64,000 nt of DNA, taken from Aeromonas sobria. Its GTDB lineage: Bacteria > Pseudomonadota > Gammaproteobacteria > Enterobacterales > Aeromonadaceae. Both the position numbers and the translations under genes were made by a program. Under the pieces are notes generated by a model. It had not been told where the DNA came from. It saw only the letters and a list, made by a program, of their open reading frames with translations, and did no database searches. Positions 38,188-48,732 of the stretch are shown piece after piece; the stretch's first letter is position 1, and every line of letters starts with the position of its first letter. The stretch is taken from positions 248,001-312,000 of the forward strand of contig NZ_CDBW01000017.1 of assembly GCF_000820145.1 (NCBI RefSeq), written 5' to 3'.

Positions 38188-39452
38188 CCGCCTTTTGGAT
38201 AGTGATCGCGGCCCTGTTGGTGCTGGTGAGTCTGGTGTTGGTGGTGCCGCTGTGGCGTGGTGAAGGCAAGCAGAGCATCAGCCGTTCGGCGCTCAACAAA
38301 CAGCTCTATCGCCAGCGGCTGCTGGAGATTGGCGAAGAGCGCGAGCAGGGTGTACTGGCCGAAGAGTCTGATTCGCTGGTCGAGCTGCAGCGAAGCCTGT
38401 TGGATGATATTCCCGACGTGGAGCAAACCGCACGGGGTGGCAAGAGTCTGATCTGGATCCCGGGTGTGGTGGTGCTGGTGGTGGTGAGCCTTGGGCTCTA
38501 CTACAAACTGGGCTCCTGGCAGGAGGTGAGCCGCTGGCAAGATGCCAGCAGCCGTCTGGGGGAGCTGAGCAATCGCATTCTGGTGGAGCGGGACGCCCAG
38601 GTGACCGAGCAGGATCTGCTGGATTTCACGCTGGCACTGCGTACCCGTCTCAAGGCTGAACCGAATGACTATCGCGGCTGGTTATTGTTGGGGCGCTTGG
38701 CGCTCGATGGCAATGATCCCGAGATGGCCAGTGAAGCGCTGGAGCGGGCCTATGGGTTGGCACCACAAAAGTCGCTGGTGGCGGTGCCCTACGCCCAGGC
38801 GTTGATGATGACGGGGGATGAGGCGCAAGCGGATGCCCTGTTGCAGGCCGCTATCGCCCAGGATCCGGACAATATCGAAGCTCGGTCAGTCTATGCCTTC
38901 ATGGCGCTGCAAAAAGAGGATTTCCAGACAGCATTGACCCGCTGGCAACTCATGTTGCCGCTGATGGAGAAAGGTACTCCCCGCTACGTGATGGTCGAGC
39001 GCTCCATGGAATATGCCCGCGCGCAGCTCAAGCAACGGGGTATCGAGGTGACAAACGCTGGCGCAGCCAGTGAGCCCGATGTAGCAGGGCAGCAGTTTGC
39101 GGTGAAGGAGGGAGAGTTCCCCATCCATATCACCCTGGCGGCCGGCATTCAGCTGCCGGAAGATGCCCATCTGTTCGTCTTTGCCGTGGTGCCCAATGGT
39201 CCGCCCATGCCCATCGCGGTGAAGCGTATCGCCGGGCCAACCCTGCCGGTCACCCTCTCGCTGGGTGATGGCGATGCCATGATGGAAGGCAGCAAGTTGG
39301 CCACCTACCCAGAGCTGCAATTCAAGGCACGTCTCTCCCGAGGCGGTAATGTCATGAATAAAGAGGGGGCCTTTGAAGGGGTATCTGTGCCGGTCAAGAC
39401 GGCTGATATTCCCACCGCGCCGATTGACATCCGCATCGATCACGCCCTCTAA
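38184..39452 (+). CDS. ccmI: Cytochrome c maturation TPR protein CcmI
   Basis: 422 residues. Two N-terminal membrane helices (residues ~3-23 and ~91-110) border a cytoplasmic segment with NKQLYRQRLLEIGEEREQG. TPR-like repeats follow (~150-280: NDYRGWLLLGRLALDGNDPEMASEALERAYGLAP), and the C-terminus is a beta domain. It presents apocytochrome C-termini to CcmFH. Last gene of the ccm cluster, with a hairpin shortly after. Confidence 0.92.
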   Translation: MTAFWIVIAALLVLVSLVLVVPLWRGEGKQSISRSALNKQLYRQRLLEIGEEREQGVLAEESDSLVELQRSLLDDIPDVEQTARGGKSLIWIPGVVVLVVVSLGLYYKLGSWQEVSRWQDASSRLGELSNRILVERDAQVTEQDLLDFTLALRTRLKAEPNDYRGWLLLGRLALDGNDPEMASEALERAYGLAPQKSLVAVPYAQALMMTGDEAQADALLQAAIAQDPDNIEARSVYAFMALQKEDFQTALTRWQLMLPLMEKGTPRYVMVERSMEYARAQLKQRGIEVTNAGAASEPDVAGQQFAVKEGEFPIHITLAAGIQLPEDAHLFVFAVVPNGPPMPIAVKRIAGPTLPVTLSLGDGDAMMEGSKLATYPELQFKARLSRGGNVMNKEGAFEGVSVPVKTADIPTAPIDIRIDHAL

Positions 39453-39462
39453 TATGCCTTTG

Positions 39463-39496
39463 GATAACCCGGCCCCTGGATAGGGGTCGGGTTATC
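39463..39496 (+). terminator. Hairpin after the ccm cluster
   Basis: GATAACCCGGCCCC pairs with GGGGTCGGGTTATC with one mismatch around a 6-nt loop. The following T-run is weak, so termination may be inefficient. Confidence 0.6.
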
Positions 39497-39537
39497 TATA
39501 CTTCTGATAAATCAAAATAAAACGTCAGGACTCCCAT

Positions 39538-40350
39538 ATGCATTTTCGTTCAGGAACCCTCCTGTCAGCTTTACTGCTGGCTGGGTGTGCCGGTGGCCCC
39601 CCGAAACCAGGCCCAGAGAGCCTGGATCTTAATCCCGGTATCAATCATCCGGGCGCTACCAGTACGGCAGCCGATCCTCGTGACCCTTTTCAAGGTGCCA
39701 ACCGGGCGATGTGGGCGGTCAACTATGATGTGCTGGAGCCCTATGTGGCACGTCCTGTGGTACATGCCTATGCCAGCTACATTCCGGTGGGGGTGAAGGA
39801 TGGCATTGCCAACTTTGTTGCCAACTTTGATGAACCGAGCAGCATGGTGAACCATCTGATCACTGGCGATTTGAAAGGGGCGGGAACCAACCTGGGGCGC
39901 TTTACCGTCAACACCACGGTCGGTTTGCTGGGGATCTTCGATGTGGCCAAACATGCCGGCCTCGAGCGCAACAAGCTGGAGATGGATACAGTACTGGGCA
40001 AGGCTGATATAGGTGATGGTGCCTATATCATGGTGCCTGTTTACGGCCCGACCACCACCCGTGAGCTGGTCGGCGATACGATTGATAGCCTCTATTTCCC
40101 CTATGCCTTGCTGACTTTCCCGATAAAGTTCGCACATTGGGCTCTGGATGGCTTGGGAAAACGTGCCAAGCTGATCGATCAGGAGCGGATCATCGACAAT
40201 GCCCTCGATCCTTATGCGTTAACCAAGGATTTCTATCTGCAGTACAATCAGGGCAAGGTGACGGGCAAGCAGTCTGAGCTGACAGAGTCTCAGCAAGAGC
40301 AGGCTGATGATGCCAATCTCGATGAGTATATGGATGAGCTGGATCAGTAA
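39538..40350 (+). CDS. mlaA: MlaA/VacJ-family outer-membrane lipoprotein
   Basis: 270 residues. The signal peptide ends in a lipobox, LLLAGCAGG (Cys17), so the mature protein is a lipoprotein. The MlaA core is clear: DPFQGANRAMWAVNYDVLEPYVARPV, ANFVANFDEPSSMVNHL, LGRFTVNTTVGLLGIFDVA and GDGAYIMVPVYGPTTTRELVGDTID. MlaA removes misplaced phospholipids from the outer leaflet with OmpC and MlaC. The C-terminal tail is acidic, rich in Q and D. Confidence 0.94.
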   Translation: MHFRSGTLLSALLLAGCAGGPPKPGPESLDLNPGINHPGATSTAADPRDPFQGANRAMWAVNYDVLEPYVARPVVHAYASYIPVGVKDGIANFVANFDEPSSMVNHLITGDLKGAGTNLGRFTVNTTVGLLGIFDVAKHAGLERNKLEMDTVLGKADIGDGAYIMVPVYGPTTTRELVGDTIDSLYFPYALLTFPIKFAHWALDGLGKRAKLIDQERIIDNALDPYALTKDFYLQYNQGKVTGKQSELTESQQEQADDANLDEYMDELDQ

Positions 40351-40369
40351 TCTCAACCAGTGAAGAGAC

Positions 40370-40391
40370 AAGGCGCCGCTGGGCGCCTTTT
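40370..40391 (+). terminator. Terminator after mlaA
   Basis: AAGGCGCC/GGCGCCTT with a 4-nt loop and a short T-run, 20 nt after the stop. Confidence 0.75.
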
Positions 40392-40427
40392 GTATTTATG
40401 GCGCTGTTGTCTTGGCAGTCACCATAA

Positions 40428-40454
40428 AAAACGCCCCGCAGAGCGGGGCGTTTT
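40428..40454. terminator. Bidirectional terminator between mlaA and sodB
   Basis: AAAACGCCCCGC and GCGGGGCGTTTT with an AGA loop; perfect 12-bp arms. It lies 15 nt after the sodB stop on the minus strand. Confidence 0.9.
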
Positions 40455-40469
40455 GGCAAGAGGGGCTGA

Positions 40470-41054
40470 TTAGGCAGCCAGATTCTTGGCCGCGAATTCC
40501 CAGTTGACCAGAGTCCAGAAGGTTTCCATGTACTTCGGACGCAGGTTGCGGAAATCGATGTAGTAGGCGTGCTCCCACAGGTCAACGGTCAGCAGCGGGG
40601 TAGTACCCGCTTCGGTCAACGGGCAACCGGCGTTAGAGGTGTTGACGATGGCCAGAGAGCCGTCAGCTTTCTTCACTAACCAAGTCCAGCTGGAGCCGAA
40701 GTTGCCGATGGCAGATTTGGTGAAGGCATCTTTGAACTCGGCGAAAGAACCAAACGCCTTGTTGATGGCTGCGGCCAGATCGCCAGTAGGCTCACCACCG
40801 CCATTCGGGGAGAGGCAGTGCCAGTAGAAGGTGTGGTTCCAGATCTGGGCGGCGTTGTTGAAGATGCCAGCGCTGGAGGTCTTGATGATCTCTTCCAGAG
40901 ACTTGCCTTCAAACTCGGTACCCGGCACCAGATTGTTCAGGTTGACCACATAGGTGTTGTGGTGCTTGCCGTGGTGATATTCCAGAGTTTCCTGGGAGAT
41001 GTGCGGTTCCAGAGCATTGATTGCATAGGGCAGAGCGGGAAGTTCGAATGCCAT
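40470..41054 (-). CDS. sodB: Iron superoxide dismutase
   Basis: 194 residues. Metal ligands appear in the expected frames: ISQETLEYHHGKHHNTYV, AAQIWNHTFYWHCLSPNGGGEP, and the D-x3-H pair of TVDLWEHAYYIDFRN. The AAQIWNHTFYW and FGSSWTWLV regions fit the Fe-type of enteric bacteria. It destroys superoxide in the cytosol. GGAGAG precedes ATG 41054. The upstream region has an 8-bp perfect inverted repeat (41111-41133). Confidence 0.96.
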   Translation of the reverse strand: MAFELPALPYAINALEPHISQETLEYHHGKHHNTYVVNLNNLVPGTEFEGKSLEEIIKTSSAGIFNNAAQIWNHTFYWHCLSPNGGGEPTGDLAAAINKAFGSFAEFKDAFTKSAIGNFGSSWTWLVKKADGSLAIVNTSNAGCPLTEAGTTPLLTVDLWEHAYYIDFRNLRPKYMETFWTLVNWEFAAKNLAA

Positions 41055-41110
41055 TTTCTACTCTCCATTGGCTGGTCCGTGCGAAAGCGACGGTTGCAAG
41101 ACATTGCATA

Positions 41111-41133
41111 CTCTTTTCTATATCTGAAAAGAG
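41111..41133. promoter_or_regulatory. Inverted repeat upstream of sodB
   Basis: CTCTTTTC (41111-41118) and GAAAAGAG (41126-41133) with a 7-nt AT-rich centre, 57 nt ahead of the sodB start. It does not match a Fur box; it may be an operator or a leader hairpin. Confidence 0.35.
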
Positions 41134-41284
41134 TTGTTTTTAAAATGATGGGGCAGGGTAGCCCAAAGCCAAGGGATTGTAGCAGCATCAAAGATGGCCT
41201 AACAACTCTTGATTGGCGCCATGATCGCGATCAAGCCCGCCTCTGTTCTTTGGGTAATTCGTTCATTGTCGGCCCTTTGTCGGG

Positions 41285-41312
41285 TTGTACTCGGACAAGA
41301 TTGCAGTAGAAT
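41285..41312 (+). promoter_or_regulatory. grxD promoter
   Basis: TTGTAC (41285-41290), 16-nt spacer and TAGAAT (41307-41312), about 30 nt ahead of the grxD start. Confidence 0.5.
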
Positions 41313-41342
41313 GACTGCCGAAATCGCTCTAGTGAGGCACCT

Positions 41343-41687
41343 ATGGAAACTATTGAAAAGATTAAGCAGCAGCTGGCTGATAACCCCATCATTCTCTTCA
41401 TGAAGGGCTCCCCAAAGCTACCAAGCTGTGGTTTCTCTGCCCAGGCCTCCCAGGCTCTGATGTCCTGTGGCGAGCCGTTCGCATACGTTGATATTCTGCA
41501 AAATCCGGATATCCGCGCCGAGTTGCCAAAATTTGCCAACTGGCCGACCTTTCCCCAGCTGTGGGTTGAAGGTGAGCTGGTCGGTGGCTGTGACATCATG
41601 ATTGAGATGTTTCAGGCCGGTGAGTTGCAGGCTCTGATCAAGGAAACTGCCGCCAAGTACAAGCAGGATGACGCCGCTGCCGAGTAA
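41343..41687 (+). CDS. grxD: Monothiol glutaredoxin Grx4
   Basis: 114 residues. The CGFS active site is intact at C29 (KLPSCGFSAQASQAL), with the glutathione and cluster-binding loop WPTFPQLWVEGELVGGCDI. CGFS glutaredoxins bind a [2Fe-2S] cluster as dimers or with BolA and deliver Fe-S clusters. Single gene; the sodB-grxD adjacency is conserved in many relatives. GAGGCACCT precedes the ATG. Confidence 0.95.
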   Translation: METIEKIKQQLADNPIILFMKGSPKLPSCGFSAQASQALMSCGEPFAYVDILQNPDIRAELPKFANWPTFPQLWVEGELVGGCDIMIEMFQAGELQALIKETAAKYKQDDAAAE

Positions 41688-41714
41688 GCGGACACCGTCA
41701 TTACCTATGTTGTT

Positions 41715-41742
41715 AAAGGGAGCCATTATGGCTCCCTTTTTT
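41715..41742 (+). terminator. Terminator after grxD
   Basis: GGGAGCCA / TGGCTCCC with a TTA loop and six T. Confidence 0.9.
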
Positions 41743-41977
41743 ATCGCATTGTGGCGCTTGGCAGGTAGCACAGCACCGATGTGGTGTGTTGATGTAAGGT
41801 AATAGATAGTCGAAAAAGGCATTAAAAATACTAATCATTAAATGGTTGTTCTTAAGTTGTTAATTATATAATTTCACTATCTTTGATAATATTTTCTAAT
41901 CCATTTAGGATTCGGATGTTGCCGCTGTCACATTCTTTGATATTTTCACCACAAGCTAGTCTCTTTGCATGTTTTTT

Positions 41978-42020
41978 TGTGTTGATGCTCACATTAATTG
42001 CAGTTGATAAAATCTAGTAT
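41978..42020 (+). promoter_or_regulatory. tdc promoter with class II CRP site
   Basis: TGTGT-TGATGC-TCACA (41978-41993) matches the CRP consensus at 9 of 10 half-site positions. A -10 TAGTAT (42015-42020) predicts a start near 42027, which puts the CRP centre at about -41.5, the class II position. tdc of E. coli is known to need CRP. The ~250 nt between the grxD terminator and tdcB is AT-rich and otherwise featureless. Confidence 0.7.
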
Positions 42021-42075
42021 CCCTGCGTCCTGTGAAGTAAAACCCTACAAATTAATAAATAAAAAGAGATTTGCG

Positions 42076-43080
42076 ATGAAGATGTATAGCAATCTGCCCA
42101 TTGGTCTTCATGATATTACTGAAGCCAAAAAAAGACTGACCAATCATATATACAAGACCGCGCAACTACCCTCAAATTACATCAGTGAACGTTGTCATGG
42201 TGAGGTTTACCTCAAGCTTGAAAACATGCAGCGTACAGGCTCTTTTAAAATTCGTGGTGCTTTCAATAAACTCAGCTCATTAAGTCTGGAAGATCGACAA
42301 AAAGGTGTTGTCGCCTGTTCGGCGGGTAACCATGCTCAGGGCGTATCACTCTCCAGTGCCATGCTTGGTATTGATGCCAAGGTGGTCATGCCCTGCTGTG
42401 CCCCCAAATCAAAAATTGCAGCAACCAGTGATTATTCAGCCAAAGTGATCCTCCATGGTAATAGTTTCAATGACACCATTGCCAAAGTCAGTGAAATAGT
42501 CGAAATGGAAGGTCGGGTATTTATTCCCCCATTCGATGATGCCAAAGTGATTGCAGGCCAGGGAACCATTGGTCTGGAGATTATCGAAGACTTGTATGAT
42601 GTCGATAATATCATAGTGCCGATTGGTGGTGGTGGTTTGATTGCCGGTGTGGCGATGGCGATTAAATCAATCAATCCGACAATCAGAATTATCGGTGTGC
42701 AATCTGAAAATGTGCATGGTATGGCAGCCTCTTTCTATGCCGGCACCATCACTAATCACAGAACCAGCAGCACCTTGGCAGATGGTTGTGATGTAGCAAG
42801 ACCCGGTTCCATGACCTTTGAAATCGTCAAGCAGCTGGTTGATGATATTGTTCTAGTTTCTGAAGATGATATTCGTCACAGCATGGTCGACATGATCCAG
42901 CGTAATAAAATAATCACCGAAGGTGCGGGTGCGCTCGCTTCTGCAGCACTGCTAAGTGGTAAATTACAGCATTATGTTGAAGGTAAAAAAACCGTCTGCA
43001 TTATTTCGGGTGGCAATATCGATCTTACCCGTATAGTCGAGATAATCGAACAGAACAATATTCCTCAATTTAGCCTGTAA
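42076..43080 (+). CDS. tdcB: Catabolic threonine dehydratase
   Basis: 334 residues from ATG 42076. PLP lysine K58 in [17 protein letters not shown]; the phosphate loop is [13 protein letters not shown]. The whole sequence runs colinear with E. coli TdcB, including [20 protein letters not shown] and [18 protein letters not shown]. It lacks the C-terminal regulatory domain of biosynthetic IlvA, as expected. It deaminates threonine or serine to 2-ketobutyrate or pyruvate under anaerobic conditions. First gene of tdcBCDEF. A longer start upstream (41998) would overlap the promoter and is rejected. Confidence 0.96.
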   Translation: MKMYSNLPIGLHDITEAKKRLTNHIYKTAQLPSNYISERCHGEVYLKLENMQRTGSFKIRGAFNKLSSLSLEDRQKGVVACSAGNHAQGVSLSSAMLGIDAKVVMPCCAPKSKIAATSDYSAKVILHGNSFNDTIAKVSEIVEMEGRVFIPPFDDAKVIAGQGTIGLEIIEDLYDVDNIIVPIGGGGLIAGVAMAIKSINPTIRIIGVQSENVHGMAASFYAGTITNHRTSSTLADGCDVARPGSMTFEIVKQLVDDIVLVSEDDIRHSMVDMIQRNKIITEGAGALASAALLSGKLQHYVEGKKTVCIISGGNIDLTRIVEIIEQNNIPQFSL

Positions 43081-43091
43081 GGAATGCGGTC

Positions 43092-44429
43092 ATGATATTA
43101 GACAGTGTCGTTACTAGCAGCAAAGAAAAAGAAAATACCCGCGCTTGGCGTAAAACAGATACAACCTGGGGGTTGGGCCTATTTGGTACTGCAATCGGTG
43201 CCGGGGTGCTATTTTTCCCCATCCGGGCTGGATATGGTGGCTTAATCCCGATATTGATTATGATGGTGCTTGCCTATCCGATAGCATTCTATTGTCATCG
43301 GGCTCTCGCCAGATTGTGCCTCTCTGGCAGTAACCCTTCTGCCAATATCACCGAGACCGTCGAAGAGCATTTTGGCAAGATGGGTGGCGTGGTGATTACC
43401 TTCCTCTACTTCTTTGCCATCTGCCCCCTGCTCTGGATATATGGTGTCACCATTACCAATACCTTTATGGCATTCTGGGAGCATCAACTGCAAATGGTGC
43501 CACTCAATCGGGGTGTGGTCGCCCTGGGGCTTTTGCTAGTCATGGCGTTCGTCATCTATTTCGGTAAAGATCTGATGGTTCGCGTGATGAGCTATCTAGT
43601 ATTTCCTTTTATTGCCAGTCTGATCATCATCTCGCTGTCGCTAGTCCCTTACTGGAACAGTGCGGTATTTGACCAGGTCAATCTGAGTGAAATATCCCTG
43701 CTCGGTCACGATGGTATTCTGGTTACCGTCTGGCTTGGCATCTCCATCATGGTCTTCTCCTTCAACTTCTCACCGATTGTCTCCTCTTTCATCGTCTCCA
43801 AGCGGGAAGAGTATGAGCACGAGTTCGGTCGCGATTTCACCGAGAAGCGCTGCTCCAAAATCATCTCCGGTGCCAGCATGTTGATGGTTGCCGTGGTGAT
43901 GTTCTTCGCCTTCAGCTGCCTGTTTACCCTGTCACCGCAAAACATGGCAGAGGCCAAGGCCCAGAATATTCCGGTGCTCTCCTATCTGGCCAACCACTTC
44001 TCTTCGATGACTGGCAGCAAGTCTACGTTTGCCACCACCCTGGAGTATGCGGCATCCATTATTGCGCTGGTTGCTATCTTCAAGTCTTTCTTTGGCCACT
44101 ATCTGGGGACCCTGGAAGGGTTAAACGGCTTGATCCTCAAGTTTGGCTATCAAGGTGACAAGACCAAGGTCTCATCGAAAAAGCTTAACATGATCAGCAT
44201 GCTGTTCATCATGGGCTCCACCTGGCTGGTCGCTTATGTCAACCCCAACATCCTTGACCTGATTGAAGCAATGGGCGCGCCCATTATCGCCTCTCTGCTC
44301 TGCCTGCTGCCGATGTATGCGGTGAGCAAGACGCCAGCACTGGCAAAATATAAAGGTCAGGCCAGCAACCTGTTTGTCACCATTATCGGTGTGCTGACCA
44401 TCCTGAATATTGTTTCCAAGCTGTTCTGA
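43092..44429 (+). CDS. tdcC: Threonine/serine:H+ symporter TdcC
   Basis: 445 residues, eleven or so hydrophobic segments of the HAAAP/STP amino-acid transporter family. The opening [30 protein letters not shown] and [28 protein letters not shown] are diagnostic. Imports threonine and serine for TdcB. It starts 11 nt after tdcB. Confidence 0.95.
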   Translation: MILDSVVTSSKEKENTRAWRKTDTTWGLGLFGTAIGAGVLFFPIRAGYGGLIPILIMMVLAYPIAFYCHRALARLCLSGSNPSANITETVEEHFGKMGGVVITFLYFFAICPLLWIYGVTITNTFMAFWEHQLQMVPLNRGVVALGLLLVMAFVIYFGKDLMVRVMSYLVFPFIASLIIISLSLVPYWNSAVFDQVNLSEISLLGHDGILVTVWLGISIMVFSFNFSPIVSSFIVSKREEYEHEFGRDFTEKRCSKIISGASMLMVAVVMFFAFSCLFTLSPQNMAEAKAQNIPVLSYLANHFSSMTGSKSTFATTLEYAASIIALVAIFKSFFGHYLGTLEGLNGLILKFGYQGDKTKVSSKKLNMISMLFIMGSTWLVAYVNPNILDLIEAMGAPIIASLLCLLPMYAVSKTPALAKYKGQASNLFVTIIGVLTILNIVSKLF

Positions 44430-44635
44430 AAACCTTTTCTGCAAGTCATTAACCATTCAGGCCCCCCTGGCGGGGTCTGGATGGTGCAGTCAGACATGAG
44501 CAATAACCGGTTCTTTGTTGGCCCAATTATTTGGGCCCAGGGCAAGGCTAGCCTTTATTTTCCTACCTGTGTAAGCAAAGCGGAAAAGATGCCCTGACTG
44601 CAGTGACTCGACCCTATTTATATCGAGGCAATGTA

Positions 44636-45844
44636 ATGAAGTTTGATTCGTTGGTTCTGGTTATCAATTGCGGCTCCTCATCGGTAAAATTCTCCGTACT
44701 GGATAGTCAATCCTGTGAGGTGGTGATATCCGGTATGGCAGATGGTATTGAAACGGCCCATCCTCAATTGAAAGTAGATAAAGAGCCAGTCACCCCTTTA
44801 CCTGAAAATAGCCACACCTGTGCATTGGCTGCCATCGCGGCAGAATTGAAAAAACGGGAGCTGCTGGATGCTATTGCGCTGGTTGGTCATCGCATTGCTC
44901 ATGGTGGCAGTGAATTTAGTGAAGCCGTGATAATTGACGAAAATGTCTTGGCCAAAATCAAGCAGGTGTCACCCTTGGCCCCTCTTCATAATCACGCCAA
45001 TCTGAGCGGTGTGATGGCGGCTCGTCAGTTATTTCCTACGCAACCCCAGATTGCGGTATTTGATACCGGCTTTCATCAGACCTTGAAGCCGGAAGCTTAT
45101 ATCTATGGGCTCCCTTATCAATATTTGCAGGATTACGGTGTGCGCCGTTATGGATTCCATGGCACCTCTCATCGCTATGTCGCCGAGCAGGCGGTCTCTT
45201 TCCTTGGGCTAAATGGTAACGATGCCGGTCTGGTGATTGCCCATCTGGGCAATGGCGCCTCTATTTGCGCGGTGCAGGATGGCAAGAGCGTCGATACCTC
45301 TATGGGGATGACGCCGCTGGAGGGGCTGATTATGGGCAGTCGCAGCGGTGATATTGATTTTGGTGCGCTGGCCTATATTGCCAGCAAAACCGGGCAATCT
45401 ATCGAGGATATCGAGCGGGTCTTGAACAAGCACTCCGGCTTGCTCGGTATTTCCGGCCTCTCTTCCGATATGCGCGTGCTGGAGGCGGCTTATCACGAAG
45501 GGCACCCCGGCGCGAAACTGGCGATCCACGCCTTTGTCCACCGTATTGCCCGCCATATTGGTGGTCATGCCACCTCATTACGCCAGCTGGATGCGGTAAT
45601 TTTCACCGGCGGTATTGGCGAGAACTCGGCCTTTATAAGACAACTGGTGTGCGAGCGCCTGCCGGTATTTGGCATCGCCATGAACGAGGAGTTGAATAAA
45701 CAGCCCAATACCATGGGCTGTCGGGTTATTTCTGCACACTCTTCGGCAATGTTTGCAGCGGTTATTCCGACCAATGAAGAGAAAATGATCGCGCTGGATG
45801 CCATTCGTCTGGGTCAACAGATCCGTCAGGCCGAGTGTGTCTGA
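44636..45844 (+). CDS. tdcD: Propionate/acetate kinase TdcD
   Basis: 402 residues from ATG 44636, after GAGGCAATGT. ASKHA-fold kinase signatures: [57 protein letters not shown] and FTGGIGENS. It forms ATP from propionyl- or acetyl-phosphate at the end of the tdc pathway. A 206-nt gap from tdcC contains a CCTGGCGGGG-type hairpin but no clear terminator. Confidence 0.94.
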   Translation: MKFDSLVLVINCGSSSVKFSVLDSQSCEVVISGMADGIETAHPQLKVDKEPVTPLPENSHTCALAAIAAELKKRELLDAIALVGHRIAHGGSEFSEAVIIDENVLAKIKQVSPLAPLHNHANLSGVMAARQLFPTQPQIAVFDTGFHQTLKPEAYIYGLPYQYLQDYGVRRYGFHGTSHRYVAEQAVSFLGLNGNDAGLVIAHLGNGASICAVQDGKSVDTSMGMTPLEGLIMGSRSGDIDFGALAYIASKTGQSIEDIERVLNKHSGLLGISGLSSDMRVLEAAYHEGHPGAKLAIHAFVHRIARHIGGHATSLRQLDAVIFTGGIGENSAFIRQLVCERLPVFGIAMNEELNKQPNTMGCRVISAHSSAMFAAVIPTNEEKMIALDAIRLGQQIRQAECV

Positions 45845-45888
45845 ATATTTCAACTGTAATGTCATGAATCGTGAATGAGGTTTATTGA

Positions 45889-48183
45889 ATGAAAATTGAT
45901 GTGCAATTGGAGCAGGATAGTTATATCCAGGCATGGCAAGGTTTTGCCGGTGAAAACTGGAAACATGAAATCAACGTTCGTGATTTCATCCAGCAAAACT
46001 ATACCCCGTATGAAGGCGACGAACAGTTTCTGGCGGATGTCACCGAGGCGACCACCACCTTGTGGAACAAGGTGATGGAAGGGATCCGCATCGAGAATAC
46101 GACCCACGCGCCAGTCGATTTTGATACCAATATTGCCACGACTATTACCGCCCACGGACCCGGTTATATCGAACAGGAGCTGGAAAAAATCGTTGGCCTG
46201 CAAACCGACAAGCCGCTGAAAAGAGCACTGCACCCGTTTGGTGGTGTAAATATGATCAGAAGCTCTTTTGAGGCATATGGTCGGGAGATGGATCCCGAAT
46301 TTGAATATACCTTCAGCGAATTGCGTAAAACCCACAATCAGGGGGTGTTCGATGTCTACTCTCCCGAGATGTTGCGCTGCCGAAAATCGGGGATTTTGAC
46401 TGGTTTGCCGGACGGTTATGGCCGTGGTCGGATTATCGGAGATTATCGTCGGGTTGCACTCTATGGCATAGATTATCTAATTCGTGACCGGGAGCTGCAG
46501 TTTGCCGATCTGCAACCGGCACTCGAGCGGGGAGAGCATCTGGAGCAGGTGATCCGCCAGCGTGAGGAGCTGTCCGAGCACCAGCGGGCGCTGGTGCAGA
46601 TCAAGCAGATGGCGGCGAGCTACGGCTGCGATATTTCCGGCCCGGCCCGCACTGCCCAGCAGGCGGTACAGTGGCTCTACTTCGCCTATCTGGCGGCGGT
46701 GAAGTCGCAAAATGGCGGGGCCATGTCCCTCGGTCGTACCGCTACCTTCCTCGACATCTATATCGAGCGTGATTTGAAGGCGGGGCTGATCAGCGAGCAG
46801 GACGCCCAGGAGCTGGTCGATCACTTCATCATGAAGATCCGCATGGTGCGCTTCCTGCGCACCCCGGAGTTTGACACCCTCTTCTCCGGCGATCCTATCT
46901 GGGCCACCGAGGTGATCGGCGGCATGGGGCTGGATGGTCGTACTCTGGTGACCAGGAACGCCTTCCGTTACCTCCACACCCTCAAGACCATGGGGCCAGC
47001 GCCCGAGCCCAACCTCACCATCCTCTGGGCGGAAGGGCTGCCGCGTGCCTTCAAGACCTATGCGGCCCGCGTCTCCATCGATACCTCATCCCTGCAGTAT
47101 GAGAACGATGATCTTATGCGCACCGATTTTGAGAGCGATGACTACGCCATCGCCTGCTGCGTGAGCCCCATGGTGATCGGCAAGCAGATGCAGTTCTTCG
47201 GTGCTCGCGCCAACATCGCCAAAACCCTGCTCTACTGCATCAATGGTGGGGTGGACGAGAAGCTGAAGATCCAGGTCGGCCCGAAAGTGGCGCCCATCAT
47301 GGACGAGGTGCTGGATTACGACACCGTTATGAGCAGCCTCGACAACTTTATGGATTGGCTGGCTGTGCAGTACATCAGCGCGCTGAACCTTATCCACTTC
47401 ATGCACGACAAATACAGCTACGAAGCCTCGTTGATGGCGCTGCACGATCGGGATGTCTACCGCACCATGGCCTGCGGCATTGCCGGTCTGTCGGTGGCGG
47501 TCGATTCGCTGGCGGCCATCAAGTACGCCAGGGTCAAGCCGGTGCGCGATGCTGACGGGCTGGCGGTCGATTTCGTGATTGAGGGGGAGTATCCCCAGTA
47601 CGGCAACAACGACGAGCGGGCCGACTCTATCGCCTGCGATCTGGTCGAGCGCTTCATGAAGAAGATCCAGGCGCTGCCGACCTACCGCAATGCGGTGCCG
47701 ACCCAGTCGATCCTGACCATCACCTCCAACGTGGTCTATGGCCAGAAGACCGGCAACACCCCGGATGGTCGCCGCGCTGGCGCGCCGTTTGCGCCGGGGG
47801 CTAATCCTATGCACGGTCGGGATCGCAAGGGGGCGGTCGCCTCGCTCGCTTCGGTGGCCAAGCTGCCGTTCAAATATGCCAAGGACGGGATCTCCTACAC
47901 CTTCTCCATCGTGCCGGGGGCACTCGGCAAGGAGCCCGCCAATCGCGAGAACAATCTGGTGGGGCTGATGGATGGCTACTTCCATCACGAGCGGGATGTG
48001 GAAGGGGGCCAGCACCTCAACGTTAACGTGATGAACCGCGAGATGCTGCTGGATGCGATCGATCATCCTGACAAATACCCCAGTCTGACCATCCGGGTTT
48101 CCGGTTATGCGGTGCGCTTCAACGCCCTGACCCGCGAACAGCAGCAGGATGTGATTGCCAGAACCTTCACCAACATGATCTGA
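45889..48183 (+). CDS. tdcE: 2-ketobutyrate formate-lyase / pyruvate formate-lyase TdcE
   Basis: 764 residues, matching the family length. The catalytic cysteine pair is in [21 protein letters not shown], and the glycyl-radical site [21 protein letters not shown] is at the C-terminus. It cleaves 2-ketobutyrate or pyruvate with CoA to propionyl- or acetyl-CoA and formate. It needs a PFL-activating enzyme, not encoded here. GAATGAGGTT precedes the start. Confidence 0.95.
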   Translation: MKIDVQLEQDSYIQAWQGFAGENWKHEINVRDFIQQNYTPYEGDEQFLADVTEATTTLWNKVMEGIRIENTTHAPVDFDTNIATTITAHGPGYIEQELEKIVGLQTDKPLKRALHPFGGVNMIRSSFEAYGREMDPEFEYTFSELRKTHNQGVFDVYSPEMLRCRKSGILTGLPDGYGRGRIIGDYRRVALYGIDYLIRDRELQFADLQPALERGEHLEQVIRQREELSEHQRALVQIKQMAASYGCDISGPARTAQQAVQWLYFAYLAAVKSQNGGAMSLGRTATFLDIYIERDLKAGLISEQDAQELVDHFIMKIRMVRFLRTPEFDTLFSGDPIWATEVIGGMGLDGRTLVTRNAFRYLHTLKTMGPAPEPNLTILWAEGLPRAFKTYAARVSIDTSSLQYENDDLMRTDFESDDYAIACCVSPMVIGKQMQFFGARANIAKTLLYCINGGVDEKLKIQVGPKVAPIMDEVLDYDTVMSSLDNFMDWLAVQYISALNLIHFMHDKYSYEASLMALHDRDVYRTMACGIAGLSVAVDSLAAIKYARVKPVRDADGLAVDFVIEGEYPQYGNNDERADSIACDLVERFMKKIQALPTYRNAVPTQSILTITSNVVYGQKTGNTPDGRRAGAPFAPGANPMHGRDRKGAVASLASVAKLPFKYAKDGISYTFSIVPGALGKEPANRENNLVGLMDGYFHHERDVEGGQHLNVNVMNREMLLDAIDHPDKYPSLTIRVSGYAVRFNALTREQQQDVIARTFTNMI

Positions 48184-48253
48184 CTTATGGGCCTGGAGCG
48201 AGCAGGTTTGCTTCGGGCCAACCCCGTTTTATGACATCAAGGAGAAAGCTAAG

Positions 48254-48649
48254 ATGCGACAGGTTATCAGTACCAAAGCGGCACCGGGTGCCATCGGCCC
48301 CTATGTGCAGGGCGTAACCCTCAGCAACGTGACCGGCAACATGATCTACACCTCGGGCCAAATCCCGCTGGATCCGGTGAGTGGCGATATCCCCGAGACC
48401 ATCGAAGCGCAGACCCTGCGTTCGCTGCAAAACGTGCAGGCGATTGTCGAGGCGGCAGGCGCCGAGGTGCGCAACATCATCAAGACCACGGTGTTTGTCT
48501 CGGATCTGAACGACTTTGCTGCGGTGAATCAGGTCTACAACGACTTTTTTACCGAGCACGATGCCATGTATCCGGCGCGCTCCTGCGTGGAAGTGGCCCG
48601 CTTGCCGAAGGATGTGAAGATCGAAATTGAGGCGATTGCTGCGCTGTAA
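48254..48649 (+). CDS. tdcF: RidA-family enamine/imine deaminase TdcF
   Basis: 131 residues. RidA/YjgF fold: ISTKAAPGAIGPYVQGV, MIYTSGQIPLDP, QNVQAIVEAAGAEVRNIIKTTVFVSDL and the substrate-binding arginine in YPARSCVEVARLPKDVKIEIEAIA. It hydrolyses reactive 2-aminoacrylate/2-aminocrotonate formed by TdcB. Last gene of the operon; tdcG is absent. AAGGAGAAAGC precedes the ATG. Confidence 0.93.
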   Translation: MRQVISTKAAPGAIGPYVQGVTLSNVTGNMIYTSGQIPLDPVSGDIPETIEAQTLRSLQNVQAIVEAAGAEVRNIIKTTVFVSDLNDFAAVNQVYNDFFTEHDAMYPARSCVEVARLPKDVKIEIEAIAAL

Positions 48650-48681
48650 CCCCCATCGGGAGTGTGTCAGCAAGCCAAAAC

Positions 48682-48709
48682 AAAGCGGCTGCCAATGGCA
48701 GCCGCTTTT
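48682..48709. terminator. Bidirectional terminator after tdcF
   Basis: AAAGCGGCTGCC and GGCAGCCGCTTT with an AAT loop; convergent genes on each side. Confidence 0.9.
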
Positions 48710-48732
48710 GTCTATATGGTCATCGGGGCGGA

